Shown: one piece after another, positions 11,447 through 25,530 of the stretch
Numbering within the stretch: position 1 is the first letter of the stretch
Layout: every line of letters begins with the position of its first letter
NCBI GenBank assembly: GCA_963854835.1
Contig: OY978526.1
Span: 63,103,765 to 63,167,764 of the forward strand
Source: Megamerina dolium
Lineage: Eukaryota; Arthropoda; Insecta; Diptera; Megamerinidae
Direction: 5' to 3'
DNA: 64,000 bases
Notes under the pieces: generated by a model
Seen by the model: only the letters and a program-made list of their open reading frames with translations
Databases searched by the model: none
Told to the model about the DNA's origin: nothing
Program-made: the position numbers and the translations under genes

Positions 11447-11757
11447 AAGAAAAATACAAAAAAAAAAAAAAAAAAAATTTGGCACTTAAAACCCCGAAGG
11501 GCTCATTGGCCGAGCTTCTCTTCTATTACTGTTGTGCGTGTTAAATTTTTGGACAGTATTAGAAGGGACCTACTTATTTTAGCCGGTTCCAAACGGCAGA
11601 ACACTTGTGACATCACTTTTTCTGAGCTTTGTCACAGAGTTCTTTTAGAAGAAGTAAAACACAAACAATTTATAAAAACACAAGTACAAGTACTCTTAAA
11701 TATAAACGAATTGCAATATACACAAGACACAAAAATAAAATTTTAAGAAAAATACAA
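11447..11757 (-). mobile_element. SINE copy 2, 5'-truncated, possibly chimeric
   Basis: SINE sequence on the minus strand runs from 11652 to 11481 and its tail is a T-run (11460-11477 read as A on the plus strand). The head and first half of the body are missing. A perfect 13-bp repeat, AAGAAAAATACAA, lies at 11447-11459 and 11745-11757. If this is the TSD, the inserted DNA also includes about 92 bp (11653-11744) that is not SINE sequence, in the place of the missing head. Confidence 0.75.
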
Positions 11758-14490
11758 CAAATAATTGTTATATTTATCAAATATAACAATTACTTAAACG
11801 AATTCACTAACATTTCTATTTCATATAATCTGATAACAATACTGCATTATCGACATTTTTATCAATAATATCGAAATTTATTTAACATACAAATTCTTAC
11901 AACGTCATTCCACAAATTATTTCAATGCCATCGAAAATCTAAATTTATACAGCTTTCTTTCCGAAATAATATACCTACGAAAATATAATCAACTCGATGT
12001 TTTTCTTTTTTCTGTCTCTCATCTAAAACAATTACAAAAATATTGTGATCATTCGTTTGTGATCAAACAACTCTCATATTAAACCGGTGCGTGAGAAATC
12101 TATAAAAGGAGTGTTTAAAATATTTGTTTTATTTTTTTATATTTTCACGAGCTAGTAAAGAATTGCTTTATTGTTCCGATTGCTCCATTGTATATTATAT
12201 ATGTATTTATATGCATTCTTATCACATTTAATCGTACATATGACAAATATTCTACAAATTATTTTAAAAAATGTTTAGGTGATTCAAACAACAACAATAA
12301 TATGGGGTAATAATAACAGAAATACGGGATCACTGATCATTAAATAGCATAAAATGTCAATCGATTTTTATTTGTTTTATATCCATTCAAATATACACAT
12401 ATACATATTCAAACGTATATGAATATATGTATGTATATTATTACTTATACTTCTTGTACACTTATTGAGTGCTTAAAGTGATCATAAAATGAATTTTCCA
12501 ATAAAATCCTAAGGAATGAAAATGTCTAATTATAATTTGATTTTGCCTTCGATGTGATCCAATAACACCGTATGCATGTGGATATGGTGCATACATAAGA
12601 GTAGAAGATACATAAGCTACTGATTTAAAAGTAACACTTAAAATAAATTTTATTGATTTATAAAACTATTTTTTATAGAGATTGATATCGCAAAATCGTA
12701 ATATAATTATTATTGTTGTTGCTGTTGTTGTTTTTGTTGAGTATGTATTTTACTCGTACATACCATACTGTTTTAGTCAATATTCGATTGCTTTACGAAA
12801 TTTCCATATAATTTTTGGTGGATATGATCCTAAAAATATTTTGGAAAATTTTTTATTTAGCATATTAAACCAGAAGTATATCATACACACATATATTTAT
12901 GTGTATTTCTACCATACTATGATCTTACTACACAATTCTGTACTGTACATATTTCAATTCAGCATGCCCTAGTTAGAATTAGTTAATTAGTAGTTAAGTA
13001 ACCAGATAAGTGTGATATCATACATCTAACATATTGCAACTACGATATGGTAAGATCAAACGTCATCGAACTTAATTTATTCGGTTGAATTCAGTGACAT
13101 ACTCATTTAAATAAGATAATAAAACGCTTGTGTTCAATGAAACAAATATTTTCAATGAAAAATACTTTCTTACCAACCCAGTAGAAATAAAAATTATACT
13201 ACGAACATATTGCAACTAATCTATGGTATGATCCAACCAATTCAGTAACATCGTTATGTAAATAAATATAACCACAGTCATAAAATTGACGACAAACAAA
13301 AAAATAAAAAAACACAATCCGAATATACATATTTACTTCTGGAAATGTTTAATTATCTACATATGCTGCTCTCATACTTATTTACTTAATCATACATATA
13401 CCCAACACTACTAATATAACTACTACCTATAACTTAAGTGTTAAATATTACTCAGAAATAATCCTATTAAAATTTAAAAGTGTGTGATCTCAACTTAATA
13501 AAACAAACACCTTTTATATCATAAAAATTATATTTATACATTCGTTTATGAATACATTCCTTTCTGTATACATTGAACATATTTATATGTAAGCACCTAT
13601 GTGTATCTGTCACATATAAATTATTCCAAGCAAACAAAGAAAAAACCCTCTGAAGTACAAAAACAAAAACCAGGATACTCACCTGATGCAGATCACACGC
13701 TTTATTTATTTATTTATTTTCTTCTTTTTTTTTCTTTTTGTAACATTTTAAAAGTGTGGCATAAATATTTTTAAACAACAACAATGATCATAACAAGAGC
13801 AATAATAACAATTCACAAGGAATGTCACTCGAATATTTTTTTTTTTTGTTTTCTACTTTAATACATATACATATGTATATACAATATTTCTCTGTGTCGT
13901 GTTTCTGTTCTTCTTAGACGTCAATTCTGTATCAGTTCTGTCGACTTAAGCTGTCCTTAGCTTACCTTATATATTTATGTAACACGATGTGAAAATGTTT
14001 CCTCTCTCGGCAATAGCCAGTGGCTTCCATATACAGGGGTGCGATGGTCCTTTGTTAAAAAGTATCATAAAATCCACTATATCCATATTTTTTTAGATTA
14101 GTGTTTCTACGTATTATTTTGTCCAAATTTATGGTTTTGAATAGTAATGCTTTATTTCACATAAAAAGTATACATGTTTCAATTGATGTGCTCAATTACA
14201 AAAGCGTTTTCATTGTAAAAAAATAAGAACTCTGAGAGTTTTGGTGGAAGAATATGTAGACCAATAAACTACACAGTGGAGCAACTATTTAGGGCCTCAA
14301 TCAAACCAACGTCGAACCCCAAGAGGATTTAACTCCACCTCATCACAAAGTTTTTCCTACACTGAGTTAAAGTGTCAATATTTTGGTCAAAATGTAGTTA
14401 CTTTATTTACAATATCATATATAAATCGACACCAAATATAATTCCTGACTTCAGAGACCTATAGTAAAATTTAATGAACAACAAATGTAT
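11758..14490. other. No recognisable gene; local duplication
   Basis: AT-rich. A phrase containing ACATATTGCAACTA and TATGGTA(A/T)GATC(A/C)AAC occurs near 13028 and again near 13203, a diverged duplication with a 175-bp offset. T-rich and TTTA runs lie at 13702-13740. No coding signal. Confidence 0.4.
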
Positions 14491-14566
14491 ATTTAGCCTG
14501 TTCTGAACGGCAGAAAACTTGTGATATCACTTTTTTCTGAGTTTTGCCAAAGAGTTCCTTTAAAAG
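14491..14566 (-). mobile_element. SINE fragment, copy 3
   Basis: About 76 bp match the middle of the SINE body on the minus strand: AGCCTGTTCTGAACGGCAGA, then TTGTGATATCACTTTTTTCT and a GTTTTGCCAAAGAG stretch. Head and tail are absent, so it is a degraded fragment. Confidence 0.75.
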
Positions 14567-15695
<1,129 letters not shown>

Positions 15696-16609
15696 CTCTG
15701 CAAGGATACTCGTAATTATAAGAGCGAGTGTCTTCATTGTGATATACTTCATTATATTGTTTTAAATGAAAAACAAAATAATTTAATTCTTTAAATATTT
15801 AAATCATATAAATTTATAAGTTAAAAATCTATTCCCAAAAACCAAAATGCTTTCTCATAATTTTAAGACATTCGATGGGACAAACTATGAATCAATTTAA
15901 CAATTAACATTATCATTAATATCATTTCCTCTCCACATAAACAACCACTAACTACTTAAACCACCAACGATTTGAAAGAAATCTTTACCATATACAATTT
16001 GTACGAGTATAACTGAAACAACTATAAAAAAATTTCGAAAAATAAGGCCGACCAGTGAAGAAAAATTAGCATTTAAATCGTTCAAAAAAGAAAAAGGAAA
16101 AAATGGTACAAAATCAAATGATAAGTTGAAAATATATGCAGCATTTTTGATCAAAAACCAAATTTAAAGAAAAAACAAACAACATTTTTCGATTAACATG
16201 ATTATATTTTCTCTTTTGTTATTTATTGAATATTATTAGAGCAAGGAGGTCCAACACTGAGAATCAGTATTCAGAGTGTTATACAATATGATAAAGTAAT
16301 GATAATGTGATGATGGTGGTGGTCAAACACTAACAACAAACATGCTGGTTGTTTATTTAAATTTAACTAGATTATGTACAAATTATATCATAATGCAAAA
16401 ATTCATCCTACTATTTAGACTTAACAATTAATATTTAATTAATTTATTTCATGCTTTTGCGAAATGTGAAAAACGTTTGAAAATCGGTTAAAATAGTGCA
16501 AGATTCGACAATTTGGAAAGATGTGAATTTAATTCGTCTCTTCTGAAATATATTTTTATATGTGCTTTATGATTTGGTGAAGTTCCGTAACAATGCACGG
16601 TCCAAAAAT
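15696..16609. other. No recognisable gene
   Basis: AT-rich sequence with short open frames only. Confidence 0.4.
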
Positions 16610-17345
16610 GTTAATGGTGGGATGAGTGTAAATTTCGCCAGCATTTTCCTAACTCATACTTACCTCCTATGTCCGCCACATATAGGAGCCTCTAAAAAAT
16701 GAACCTAAAATTACGTAGAAATTGGCTCAATAAATCACCTCAAGAGGGATAAAATCTAAGGTTAGCTTCCATTAACTTTGTCACCACAAAATTTCTGTGG
16801 AACATACTTGTCTCTTACATTTACACCTTATAGGGGCTTCAGTACAAAATTTACCTAAAAAGTGAGATAAAGTGTAATGATGACATGTCCTTCACAAATT
16901 TTTCCAGAACATGCTTACCGCTTTCAGTGGGGAAACCCCACAAAATTTATTTCTTTATAATATGACTTGTGCCGACCTCAGGGTGTCATTGAAGGGATCA
17001 AATTTCTTACCGAACCCCATTCATTTATGCTGTCCAAGGCAAGTCTGATTCCCGTAAATTTTGACACCACAATATTTTCCTTGCACATGCGTGCCTTGAA
17101 CATATATCCACCCCTTAAATTGGCTGCCTTATAAAATGAACCTAAACCCACTCAAAAATTGTCAAATACCACAAGCAATCGCCTCATGTGAGTTGAAATA
17201 TAAGGCTGGCTTCTGTTAATTTTTCGTCCGCAACATTTTGCCGGAACATGCTTAACCCCAATCTCCCTGAAAATTGACGGACACCGACCTCTGGGTGTCC
17301 CTGCAGGAGTCAAATATATTACCGAGCCCCATTCATGTTTCTAAA
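16610..17345. repeat. Old repeat family C, several diverged units
   Basis: Related phrases recur: AACATACTTGTCTC (16802), AACATGCTTACC (16911), AACATGCTTAACC (17242), the pair 'CTTCCATTAACTTTG' (16767) and 'CTTCTGTTAATTTTT' (17210), and GACCTC(A/T)GGGTGTC (16975 and 17290). The same wording appears at 63380-63560, with ACATACTTACCCTCC and GACTTCCATTAGTTTAACC. This is a dispersed repeat with internal repetition. I do not recognise the family. Confidence 0.5.
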
Positions 17346-18456
17346 ACATTTATTCTGTATATATTTACTGGATCTACATCTTCATCATATTTTATGTTTT
17401 TTGGAGAGAAGTAATCCGGATTCGCAATACAATGTGCCTAGAATAAATCAGATTGAAGTCAATTGACGATTTATTCTACGTAGCAAATTAAAGAAGGATT
17501 TCTTTTTGCATTTTCACTTTAGTTGAATATTCCGGAAAATTCAGAAACTTTTTAAGATCACTCTTACGAATGTTTTCATGTACCATATGTAGAGCAATAC
17601 TTGCCGTGAGTGATACATACATTCACAGCAACAATAAATGTCAAATAATTTCAATTAAACTAGATATATATATACATCTATATTAGAAAAGAAAGATAAA
17701 ACAAGACCACCGTGCATTTCAAAATCTATTATTTAAAGCAAATTTATGGAGGAAGAACTTCCATATTGCGTAGCAACGAGTTTAATACAAGATGTCAAAA
17801 AAAAAGAGATAATAAAAAATGAGTTCAATAAAGTGCGATCAAAAATCAATATTTAAATATGCATATCGATTTATTATTTTGTCTAACATGTATACCGCAA
17901 TTAAACACCGTGATTATTAAAGACAAGCCACACACATACATACATACGCTATGTATGGCGCCTAATATGTATGAAGTGCTTATGCCCATGCGTGCATGCT
18001 TGCATGTGCCCTTGCTTATATGGAATACGGATTGGTGTGTGCGGTGAAACCTTTCGGTTTTTTGTTATAATTTATAGACCAAGTGTGTTGACTGACTTTT
18101 GTCTCTACTAAATCAACCTGCCATAGAAATGATGTGGCAACAATATATTGTGTTTGTCGATTTTTCATATCAAATTGCTCTTTTTCCAATGAATAAAGCG
18201 GGCAAGAGAGACTTGATTTTGAAAACTCATACATATTTTTTCTTTCCCTCTCTAATTTGTTTATTATTAACTTTTTGATTTCGATTTTTTATTATTACCA
18301 TCTATTGTAGTTAATGTTATGATTGTAATACATCAACCACATATACGAGTTATTAGTAAATAGAATGCATTGAGTTTTGGTTTTGGTCATCAACGCTGTT
18401 GTTAACAATTTTATTGACAAACACATTTGATTTCATCGATTGACAAATGACAATAA
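17346..18456. other. No recognisable gene
   Basis: Only short frames. It holds TACATA words and a (TA) run at about 17663-17680. Confidence 0.4.
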
Positions 18457-18840
18457 TATTGTATATGTGTGGGTGCCGTAGCTCAGTGGTTAGTGTGTTC
18501 GCCTTCTGATCTGTAGGTCGTGGTTCAATACCCGGCTGATGCATAACAAATTTTATATCGAAAAGATTTTTCTTTCGAATGGTACCCACCTGTCGGCAAG
18601 CAATTGGCAATTCTTCCGACAGTAACAACTTGCCATGAAAAAGCTTCTAAAAAAGAACTCTGTGACAAAGCTCAGAAAAAGTGATGTCACAAGTGTTCTG
18701 CCGTTCGGAACCGGCTAAAATAAGTAGGTCCATTCTAATACTGTCCAAAATTTAAGACGCACAACAGTAATAGAAGAGAAGCTCGGCCAATGAGCCCTTT
18801 GGGGCTTTAAGTGCCACATATTTATTTATTGTATATGTGT
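18457..18840 (+). mobile_element. SINE copy 5, full length with 14-bp target duplication
   Basis: The insertion 18471-18826 is bounded by identical TATTGTATATGTGT at 18457-18470 and 18827-18840. Box A (TAGCTCAGTGG) is at about 18479 and box B (GGTTCAATACC) at about 18523. The element ends GTGCCACATATTTATT. It shares CAATACCCGG and GTCCATTCTAAT with the copy at 35106, so the two derive from one source. The perfect TSD indicates a fairly recent insertion by target-primed reverse transcription. Confidence 0.97.
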
Positions 18841-19482
18841 ACAATATACAATAATCGCTTTTTACTCTTTTTAATGAATCTTTAAATGGACGTTTGTCTT
18901 TACCGATGATAAGTTAAAAGAATCAAAAAGAAGGAAGGTATGATTGTCTTTATTTATTTCTTTCTGATTATAATTATGTTAAAATTTTTATGATTTTTTT
19001 TTTTTCGTAATCTTTATAGCAATAAATGCTAATATATACAATAATATTTTGAATAGAGTTGTCTTAGGACATATTATAGACGACAGTTAACTCAGTTCGA
19101 TCATTAATTAAAGGCAATATGATTTGTAATAAAAAAAATGTATATATCGTTGTAAAGTTTGTATAGTCATACGACTATATACATATATTGAGAATATTAA
19201 AAAAGTGTTTATATAGTCATATTTTATAAGAAAGCATTCACGAATTTGCTTTTAGTCACTATTTATATACAATATAAATAAGTATTTAGTTGGTTTTCAT
19301 CAATAATATAGCAATTAAAATGATTTTATGGTAAATTTATGAAGATCTAAAATATTTTATTATGTGTTCTCAGAACAAATATGTTGCATTATAAAATCTG
19401 AAGGGAAAACTTATGATTTTTAAAGCATGAGTCAAACGAGAGTCAGCATCATTAAACGATTCCAAAAAATAAAAGTGAAAAA
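18841..19482. other. No recognisable gene
   Basis: AT-rich sequence. TATATAGTCATA words around 19165-19220 suggest a small local duplication. Confidence 0.4.
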
Positions 19483-19583
19483 AGTTGCCATGAAAAGTGC
19501 TTTATAAGTATTAAAACTCATTAAGCTCACAAAAATTCGGGGGTTCGAAATCAGCTAATAGAACTAGGACCCAGCAATACTAT
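19483..19583 (+). mobile_element. Very old SINE fragment, copy 13
   Basis: The order of words matches the SINE body: GTTGCCATGAAAA, GCTTTATAAG, AAGCTCA, GGTTCGAAATCAGCTAAT, TAGGACC and AATACTATTTT. The rest is degraded and no TSD is visible. Confidence 0.6.
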
Positions 19584-19663
19584 TTTAAATAAATTTCTTT
19601 AGTTGAGTGTTTAATATTTTCGAATACGGATTGAATTAGAATCGGAAAATTTGTAAATGGACC

Positions 19664-20110
19664 ATGTATACATTTCGCGCTTTAAGTTGGGATTTTTATC
19701 CCTCTAATCAATCAACCCAGCAAGCTGTGGGAAAAATAGTGAAACAACTCAAAAAAAAAATTGCTTCGATCACTGAGGTGATCCAAATTTATCGGTCTTC
19801 AATATTCTCGGCATCTGAGTTTGTTATTAATAACACATTTTGCAAGTTGCGTCCTCAAGTTCAACCCATACATAACTTGAAGCCTCCTAAGCATGGAATG
19901 TGCAGAAGTTACGCCAATTGTATGCTGAACTAAAAGACAGTTGGTTTGTAATTTTTCGACCAAAGCAGAACTGCCGGACGAGGGAAAGTATAAAATTGCC
20001 AAGTGTCTATGGAGGGGTCAGCGCATCCTGCAGAGGACAAAATGACTCTCTGGTGTGCAATTTGATCTGATCATCAAAAGCTCATTTTTCCGAGAATACT
20101 ATGATGGTAT
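19664..20110 (+). pseudogene. Decayed rosa-type (DD41D) mariner fragment
   Basis: In broken frames the sequence gives STQQAVGKIVKQ (about 19710-19750), alignable with TTQAVGKIVKKYEE in the element at 48.7-49.9 kb. Further on are IHNLKPPKH, alignable with IQLTQQLKPADH, and MTLWCAI near 20040. These fall in the correct order for an N-terminal to central rosa-like transposase. Catalytic blocks are not recognisable. It lies 0.5 kb upstream of the much younger element at 20629, so it is a separate and older insertion. Confidence 0.65.
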
Positions 20111-20626
20111 AAACCTAGTCTAAAATTGAAGAACCAGATCTGTCAAATAAGTGCATTCATCATTTTAGCTCTATTATGAGGGAACTTCCGACGACGCTTA
20201 ACCTATGTTTATTGTTTTTTCATACATTGGAAGCAATTTTAAATGCTCATATCGCTATTGTTTCCCAACCGATTTGGTACCGATTTTGGTATCGATTTTA
20301 CATCGGTATTATTCCACGCTGCATTTGGACCGAATGACGAAATATTCTTTTACCTTAAAGCGAAAATGTGTCATAATTAGAATGCCTAATAAAGAGCGGA
20401 CGTATAGCGAGGTATATTTGTTATTAACCATATCCAATTTTTCACTTAAATATAGTGCTCTCATGTAGTGCTACAAAATAATCAAATTTAGCATCATGTC
20501 CAGTCATTAGTTTTTGTTTTATTTCCATATTACAAAGGAGGAAGAGTTGAAAAGAGTAAAGAGAAAATTTTGTACAAAATGACACACCAAAACTGTATAC
20601 TTTAACATTCAAATCAAATTAAAATA

Positions 20627-21918
20627 TATTGGGTGATCCAAGTAGACATACTTTTTTTAATAGCCTTTTTTTGACAGATCACGTGTGAGTCGTGCCATGC
20701 TGTCATGTTATTTTTGTTTAGTATTGTTTGGCATTCCATCATGGAAAGACTTACTCCTGTACAACGTTTACAAATCGTTCAACTTTATTACGAAAATTCA
20801 CGTTCTGTGAGGAATGTGTTCCGTGCACTTCGCTCAACTTATGGTCAACATAATCGGCCTACTGAACGTACTATTCGCAACACCATCACCCATCTTGAGA
20901 CCCAGCATTCATTATTGGATAATATTCGACCGAATAGACCACGTCCAGCACTCAGTGAAGAAAATATAGCGGCCGTAGCTGAGAGTGTACACGAAGACCG
21001 TGGAGAGTCGATTCGGCGCCATTCGCAGCAACTCGAACTGACGTATGGAACGACTTGGCGCATTTTACGTCGAGATCTTAAATAGAAAACGTACAAAATA
21101 CAGCTTGTGCAAGAATTGAAGCCACCCGATCTTCCCAAGCGACATCGCTTCGCTCTATGGGCTCTTGAAAAGTTCCAAGAAGATCCCATGTTCTCGAGCC
21201 AAATTTTGTTCAGCGATGAGGTCCATTTCTGGTTCAATGGGTACGTAAACAAGCAAAATTGCCGCATTTGGGACGAAGAGCAACCTGAAAAGATTCAACA
21301 GCTGCCACTTCATTCAGAAAAAAAAACGTTTTGGTGTGGTTTGTGGGCCGGTGGAATCATCGGTCCATATTTCTTCAAAAATGATGCCGGTGAGAACGTA
21401 ACCGTCAATGGCGACCGTTTTCGTGTCATGATATCCGACTATTTGATGCCTGAAATTGAAGCTCGTGATCTCGGCGACATTTGGTTTCAACAAGACGGCG
21501 CCACTTCCCACACATCGCAGCAATCAGTGGATTTATTGAGAGAACACTTCGGTGAGCAGATAATTTCACGTTTTGGGCCGGTCGATTGGCCACCAAGCTC
21601 GTGTGATATCACACCGTTAGACTTTTTCCTGTGGGGATATGTAAAGCCTAAAGTTTATGCGGACAAACCCACTTCGATTCAGGCCTTGGAGCATTCGCCA
21701 GTTACCAGTCGAAATGCTCGAACGAGTCATCGAAAATTGGACTCAACGGATGGACCATCTGAGACGTAGCCGCGGCCAATATTTGAAACATATAATATTC
21801 AAAAAATAAATGCTAAAGAATGTTCTTTCAAATGATAATAAACATTCCCCATTCAATTTGAATTTTCTGTGTTTTTTTCTTTAAAAAGGTAGGGAACCTC
21901 GAAATGGATCACACTTTA
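20627..21918 (+). mobile_element. Rosa-type (DD41D) mariner element, nearly intact
   Basis: A 1.29-kb unit (20629-21916) flanked by TA on both sides. Its right end, read inward, is AAGTGTGATCCATTTCGAGG. This matches the 5' terminus of the element ending at 49879 (AAGGGTTATCCATTTCGCGG) in 17 of these 20 bases. The left end begins TTGGGTGATCCA and then diverges, so the inverted repeats are imperfect. The size is typical of mariner elements. Confidence 0.88.
20741..21809 (+). pseudogene. Rosa-type mariner transposase with two lesions
   Basis: The frame starts at MERLTPVQRLQIVQ with an N-terminal helix-turn-helix region typical of mariner transposases. It carries an in-frame TAG at 21083-21085 and a frameshift near 21690, which looks like a few lost bases. 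The open frame continues after the shift to TAA at 21807-21809. Catalytic residues are all present: Asp in FSDEVHF (codon 21215), Asp in FQQDGATSHT (21494) and Asp in TPLDFFLWG (21620). The last two have 41 residues between them, defining DD41D. The enzyme would cut and paste at TA dinucleotides. With only two lesions it is the best-preserved mariner here. Confidence 0.9.
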
Positions 21919-22762
21919 CATAGATGGGACATTTTTTCTAGCTTCTTTAAAATTTAATATTTCTATAATTTTTTGCACTTTAAAGTACTAATTTTTAATT
22001 GGCCTATAACTAAAACTTACAACTGTTCTGTCATTGGGTTTGTTTATAAACAGAATTATAGTGATTTTTATTTAAATGAATGAATTATTCAGGAATGTTC
22101 ACTTTGATGATATTTTGTCGATTTTGACGGGCTGTGCTAAGTGAGACTTTATCCAATTTCTTTAGTTGGCCTTTTCCCTGTTAAAAGTGTGGAAAGCATT
22201 TCGACTGTGGTCCGTATCCTAGGAAATGCCTATATACTATAATATAACTTACAATTAAGGAAATACAATTAAAAAAAAATTATAATATAAAAAGATAACT
22301 AGTCTTGAACTAACGAACTAAATAAAATCGTAATAGCTGCTTAACTTGCTTCTATTATAATTTGAGTACTACTCCTAACTCGAGATTACCGCACATACAA
22401 CTAAAAATTTATTTCAATAAATACATGGATGTGTGTGTGGCGCCATATCTTAGCACAGCATGCGATTTACAGTAGTTGTTGCATCCATCTAGTTCATTCT
22501 ACAACGTATAAATAAATTGATCTTTAGCGTAGATGCAGATTATTTACATTTACACCTGCTGTTACATTTTATTTATTTGAAGACTAATTGTAATTTAGGT
22601 TAAAACCACATTAGTTACTATCACAGTGTATATACATACATATGTACGAGTATTACCATCATTGATCACATTAGTGTGTATCAACGAAACAAATCGAGCT
22701 ATTCTACTCGTAGATACTACGTTATTATGTACAAATCGAATTAGCCAAAATAGTAATAAAAA
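21919..22762. other. No recognisable gene
   Basis: AT-rich sequence without motifs I can assign. Confidence 0.4.
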
Positions 22763-23740
22763 ATCTCCTTACAGTCGGCTGGGGCCGACCAAACTATACT
22801 CTGCATATGTAGATTTATATATAAAAAGTTTACTCGAATATTTTTCTTTTATTTCCACTTTTCGAGAAACAATTTTTGCATATACTACTAACTTACACCC
22901 GAAATATGGTTGACTTTGACGAAGTAAAAGGATTTTAAGATAATTGCGAGGCTTAGTATGAGAGCTATATAAAAGTGGGCGTGGCTTACCACTTTTTAGT
23001 AAATCCAATTAATTTTTCAATGTTAATCCACACCTTAAATTTGGTGTCCTACGTTGAATAGTTTCTAAGTTATGGTGGTTAACATTTTTGTTTAATTTCC
23101 TCAACTTTGTATGGGAGCCCCAATAAGAAGTGGGCGTGGTACGCTGATTTTCTGCCATATTATTTCCGACTACCATGTTAATCTAAGTGTCAATTATGGT
23201 TATTCTGGACAGAAGATTGTAGAAGTTACAGCTGTTTCAATTTAAAAGAAGTACAGACACTTTGTATGAGAGCTACGCTAAAAAGTAGGCGTGGCTCAAC
23301 CACTTTTGGCGAGATTATATAGTAGTATAATGTAAGTCCAAGTGCCAAATATTGTTGTCCCAAGTTGTATATTATGTGAGTTATAGCAAGTTAAAGATTT
23401 TGAAAATTTCGAGGTTAGTCGCTTTGAATGCTTGGTGTGGGCGTGGTTATTTACCGATCATTCCCAATATCAATCCCCTCCGTACCCTTGGATCATGGAT
23501 TACTTATGCCAAATTTCATAGAAATAGCTCAATATTTACTCAAGTTATCGTGCGAACCAGCCAGGTGACAGACAGACGGACGGACGGACGGACGGACGGA
23601 CATCGTTTAATCGAAAATTTAATCGACGCTGATCACGAATATATATCTATGTCTATATCTCCGGAGATTCCTTCAAGTGGACACAAACATCTGACCGAAA
23701 TGAATATACCTTGCATATTGCATTATGCAGGGTATAATAA
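22763..23740 (+). repeat. Hairpin-ended GGGCGTGG repeat, copy 1 (one unit)
   Basis: A 1.0-kb interspersed repeat. It starts CTCCTTACAGTCGGCTGGGG and carries a (GACG)n tract at about 23575-23601. It ends in a hairpin, ATACCTTGCATA paired with TATGCAGGGTAT, then ATAATA. GGGCGTGG-like motifs sit at 22977, 23132, 23287 and 23439, spaced 155, 155 and 152 bp. No transposase is present. The tetranucleotide tract and terminal hairpin resemble non-autonomous Helitron-like fly repeats (DINE-1/mini-me type), but that assignment is tentative. The 184-codon frame at 23352-23906 overlaps its end and is not a gene. Confidence 0.8.
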
Positions 23741-25530
23741 AATGTTGTCTACATGCACTGCATGTGAATCAAAAAGTGGACTACCAACTTTTGATTTTCT
23801 CTATACTTGTTGTTTTCTCACCATTATTACTATTATTATGATTATTATTATTACAATCATTATTTGTTTCTTAATTAAATTGATTTTGTTGTCTTATCAC
23901 TTGTGAATAATCAATAGATTTTCATTCCCTTATCAGTTAACATTTAACTTGCTTGTATCTAACATATCTAATTAAAGTGGTGAGAAAATTTTCATCATTC
24001 ATTTAATAATAGCGTTGTTGTTCTTGTTAATCTTTTTTTCTTTTCTTTAATTTTCGTTGGACCACCAGCTGCGTTTGTTGGTTGATTTTTCAGTTCTCTT
24101 ATTTATTTAATTGCAACTACATACATGTATAGTATCCATAAAAAACTAACAGTAAGTCGTTCTTTAGCTAATCGTACTACTATTTATATTTAAAATAATG
24201 TAAATTCTATGTTTATTCAATTTAATTTTTGATGTAATTAATTATTAAACTTGATTTCTTATCTCTTTTATTTTTTGTCTTTCTATATTTATTTGTTAGT
24301 ATTTGATTTGATTTTCATATGAACTTATTTTTTATTTTTTCTTACTGCTGCTGCTGTTGTTATTGTTGTCTTAAAGCGTGTTGCCACTTTATCTTCACTC
24401 AGTCATATACAAAACATGCTCATGTGCATACTGTATCGATTTTGTCTTATCTATTAGATTGATTATGTTGACTATACTCTTATTATAGTTGTTGTTGAGG
24501 ATTTCTTTTCATCTAACATGTAATTAATGTAACACACACACACACATATTCACACACAGAAATCTTTTAAAAATTGTCAAGATCTTATCAAAAAACTATT
24601 AATGAAAAAATCATTTCAAAATTTATAAAAATAAAAAATCTATGAAATAAAATCAGTAAGCAATGCTTGTTATTATCAAAAGTGTGAAATTATATTTATT
24701 CACTGTAACACTTTTGATAAATTCGTACTGATATGCTATTGAATTGCAGCTACGATTACGATTATTTAATTATGACCAAATAATTGCTTGTTGCTCCCAA
24801 AAGGATGCAAAGTATTTATTCTATATTTTTCTATTTTTCTACACAAATTTCTTTTTTTACGTCTGGATTTTTAACGAATTTGAAGAAATATTTCAAAATA
24901 GAATATGGTACATTCACCTTTTATTTTTATTGGGATTAACCTAAAAAATGAGCAGTGCAACTTAAAAGATATAATGTACTAAAAACCCTGCATTACAACT
25001 TGACTTGGCACTAGAATATACAAATCACTCACTTGACCTTTTAGTTCTACGCACAGTACCATTTCGCCACAATAATTTCCAAGCATTATTTTTCTAATAT
25101 AGCCACGACAAATATTTTTAATGAGACCGTAAATTATTTTTTAAAATTCAATGAAAAAGCCAATATGATCTAGATCTCGGAGTTCACAGCTGAGTACATA
25201 CAAACGGTACTGACTGACCCTTTATTTAAAACAGTAACAAATTTTAAACATTTTAACTAATTATTTTACAGATTTTTATTTTTTTGATCTTAAAAAATGT
25301 TTAGTCCCGGGCAAAAAAATACAAATAAAAAAAATTTTTTAATCTTGATGTAAAAAATAAAAATCACAAAATTATTTTTCAGATTAAGTAATTATGAAAT
25401 TTTAGGTAAAAAATTTAAAAATTATTTTTATTAACGATCGAAAAAATAAAAATCGGATAATATTTCTTATCATTGATCGAAAATATTTAAATATAAATAA
25501 ATTAATAAACCCTTGTGCCGTCATTATTTA
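23741..25530. other. No recognisable gene
   Basis: AT-rich, with (ATT)n at about 23821-23862, (CTG)n-like at 24346-24362 and (AC)n at 24532-24543. T- and A-rich low-complexity sequence fills 25260-25500. Confidence 0.4.

Noticed and set aside
23352..23906. 184-codon open frame on the plus strand
   Set aside because: It lies mostly inside the hairpin-ended repeat and its (GACG)n tract and runs on into ATT microsatellite. No protein motif, and the other copies of the repeat do not keep the frame.
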